In this document: positions 63,114 to 64,000 of the stretch, piece by piece | How positions within the stretch are numbered: the stretch's first letter is position 1 | Layout: each line of letters begins with the position of its first letter | Origin: Procambarus clarkii | Lineage: Eukaryota; Arthropoda; Malacostraca; Decapoda; Cambaridae | Reading direction: 5' to 3' | Length of the DNA stretch: 64,000 nt | Assembly (NCBI RefSeq): GCF_040958095.1 | Contig: NC_091209.1 | Span: forward strand, 3,358,232 to 3,422,231 | Program-made: the position numbers and the translations under genes | Notes under the pieces: generated by a model | What the model was told of the DNA's origin: nothing | The model's input: only the letters and a program-made list of their open reading frames with translations | The model's database searches: none

Positions 63114-64000
63114 TGTTATGATCTCAGCCTGCAGGAGAAACGAGTCTCCCTTCTTGAGAGTTATTCAGCAAGCCTGACCTAACTAGAAGGTCTAGCAAAT
63201 ATTGAGGTGATAACCCATGTGAAAAATGGTATGGTGGATTCAATGAACAATTTAAGATTATGGGCAATGAAGAAGAAATAGATAAATGACTGGCTAGGAG
63301 ATGTGGACATTTTGCTGGAGGCGTGAGGCTCGCTTCCGGAGGACCTTGACCTCACTTGAGTGCCAGACATCGCAGGGGGAAGCCGCGCTCCGTTTGAGCT
63401 CCCGCCAGAAGGGAACCCCTAGTGATATATCTCTAAGAGAAGAGAAGTGTGCGGACGTACCAGCTGTGGAATCGAGCTGGGAACGTTGTGGTCTCAAGTC
63501 CTGGTCGACGAGCAGATATTAAATCGCCCAGAAGCATTATTGTGGGCTGTGTGGAGCGCCCTGACCAGACGCCGTCAGAGGAAAAGCGCCCTCGATCAGT
63601 TAATCTGTGGTAAGCACGATATACGCCAGTTCATAGTGATCGCTTGTAGTTTGGTCGTGTGCCCAGCGACAGTAGCAATGTTTATTTATAAGTTAGACAT
63701 GTTTTAATAAGGCAGAAAGCCTGAAATAAGAGAGTGAAGAGGGAGGAACACGGAGCGACGTCCGTCCTCTCTGAGCGCTGGCGGACGACTGAGGGAGCCT
63801 GGCTCCGGATGGAGGAAGACCCTCCCAGCGAGTGAGGACCGCCGCCCGGCGAGGTGGAGTATGGACCCGCCCAAAACGGGGGAGTCCACTCTCACTGTAT
63901 GTAGAGGACAGATAGAGGTTTGAGGCAAGCATATTGTGTGGTTATTTTTGTTTATGTGTTAAAGGGGAACATTTTATTGGAGTGTCGATGGGTTGCAGGT
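63114..64000 (+). repeat. LTR-like long repeat, copy R3 (runs off the window)
   Basis: Starts TGTTATGATC like R2 and matches R2 (54284-55190) throughout with a few percent differences and small indels. Landmarks: GGAGGCGTGAGGCTCGCTTC near 63318 and CCCAGCGACAGTAGC near 63661. Lies directly on the end of the SGNH ORF. Confidence 0.85.

Overview
The window is a mobile-element graveyard from an animal genome, most likely an arthropod and probably a decapod crustacean. The evidence is a spliced polymerase gene, dense TTAGG-type repeats (the arthropod telomere motif), very long (AT)n microsatellites, tRNA-derived SINEs, Penelope-like elements (PLEs), LINE ends and a Maverick/Polinton. I see no ordinary host gene. 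The host assignment is inference; the element families rest on motifs read in the sequence.

Bases 1-21900 hold one Polinton (adintovirus-like element), all genes on the + strand: family-B DNA polymerase with three apparent upstream introns, FtsK/HerA-type packaging ATPase, retrovirus-type integrase with a C-terminal chromodomain, two small proteins of unknown function, penton-like minor capsid protein, a basic pVI/core-like protein with double-glycine protease sites, major capsid protein and an adenain-type cysteine protease. The copy is damaged: stop codons and a frameshift in the polymerase, a stop in the integrase, a frameshift in the major capsid gene. Its integrase is also split by a 10.4-kb LTR retrotransposon (6670-17100) with a clean 5-bp target duplication. 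That retrotransposon has two nearly identical LTRs of about 3.98 kb around a 2.5-kb interior coding only a zinc-knuckle/retropepsin protein, so it looks non-autonomous.

Bases 22000-25700 hold a short gene-free stretch, a 61-bp hairpin satellite (about 11 copies), a truncated PLE, the C-terminal end of a LINE reverse transcriptase and a SINE. Bases 25700-51060 are an island of (AT)n tracts. Into or between these tracts sit 19 copies of a 390-bp foldback/MITE-like element with TIRs of about 85 bp and an internal inverted pair of TTAGG arrays, plus seven PLE copies. Two PLEs have complete 821-codon ORFs (RT with YVDD, and GIY-YIG endonuclease). One intact PLE and a truncated neighbour form a 2.6-kb head-to-head inverted repeat. 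The PLE pseudo-LTRs carry a hammerhead-like fold whose core has changes at both partners of the C3-G8 pair. A broken gypsy gag lies at 29.8-31.5 kb.

Bases 51060-64000 contain three copies of a long LTR-like repeat, two arrays of a 36-bp minisatellite (the second copy of the repeat lies between them), SINEs, a decayed zinc-knuckle ORF split by a SINE, a LINE 3' end, and an SGNH-hydrolase ORF whose 3' end is cut by the third copy of the LTR-like repeat. The genes do not form a host pathway. The Polinton genes would together replicate, package and integrate a virus-like genome, and the remaining elements are layered on top of and beside it.
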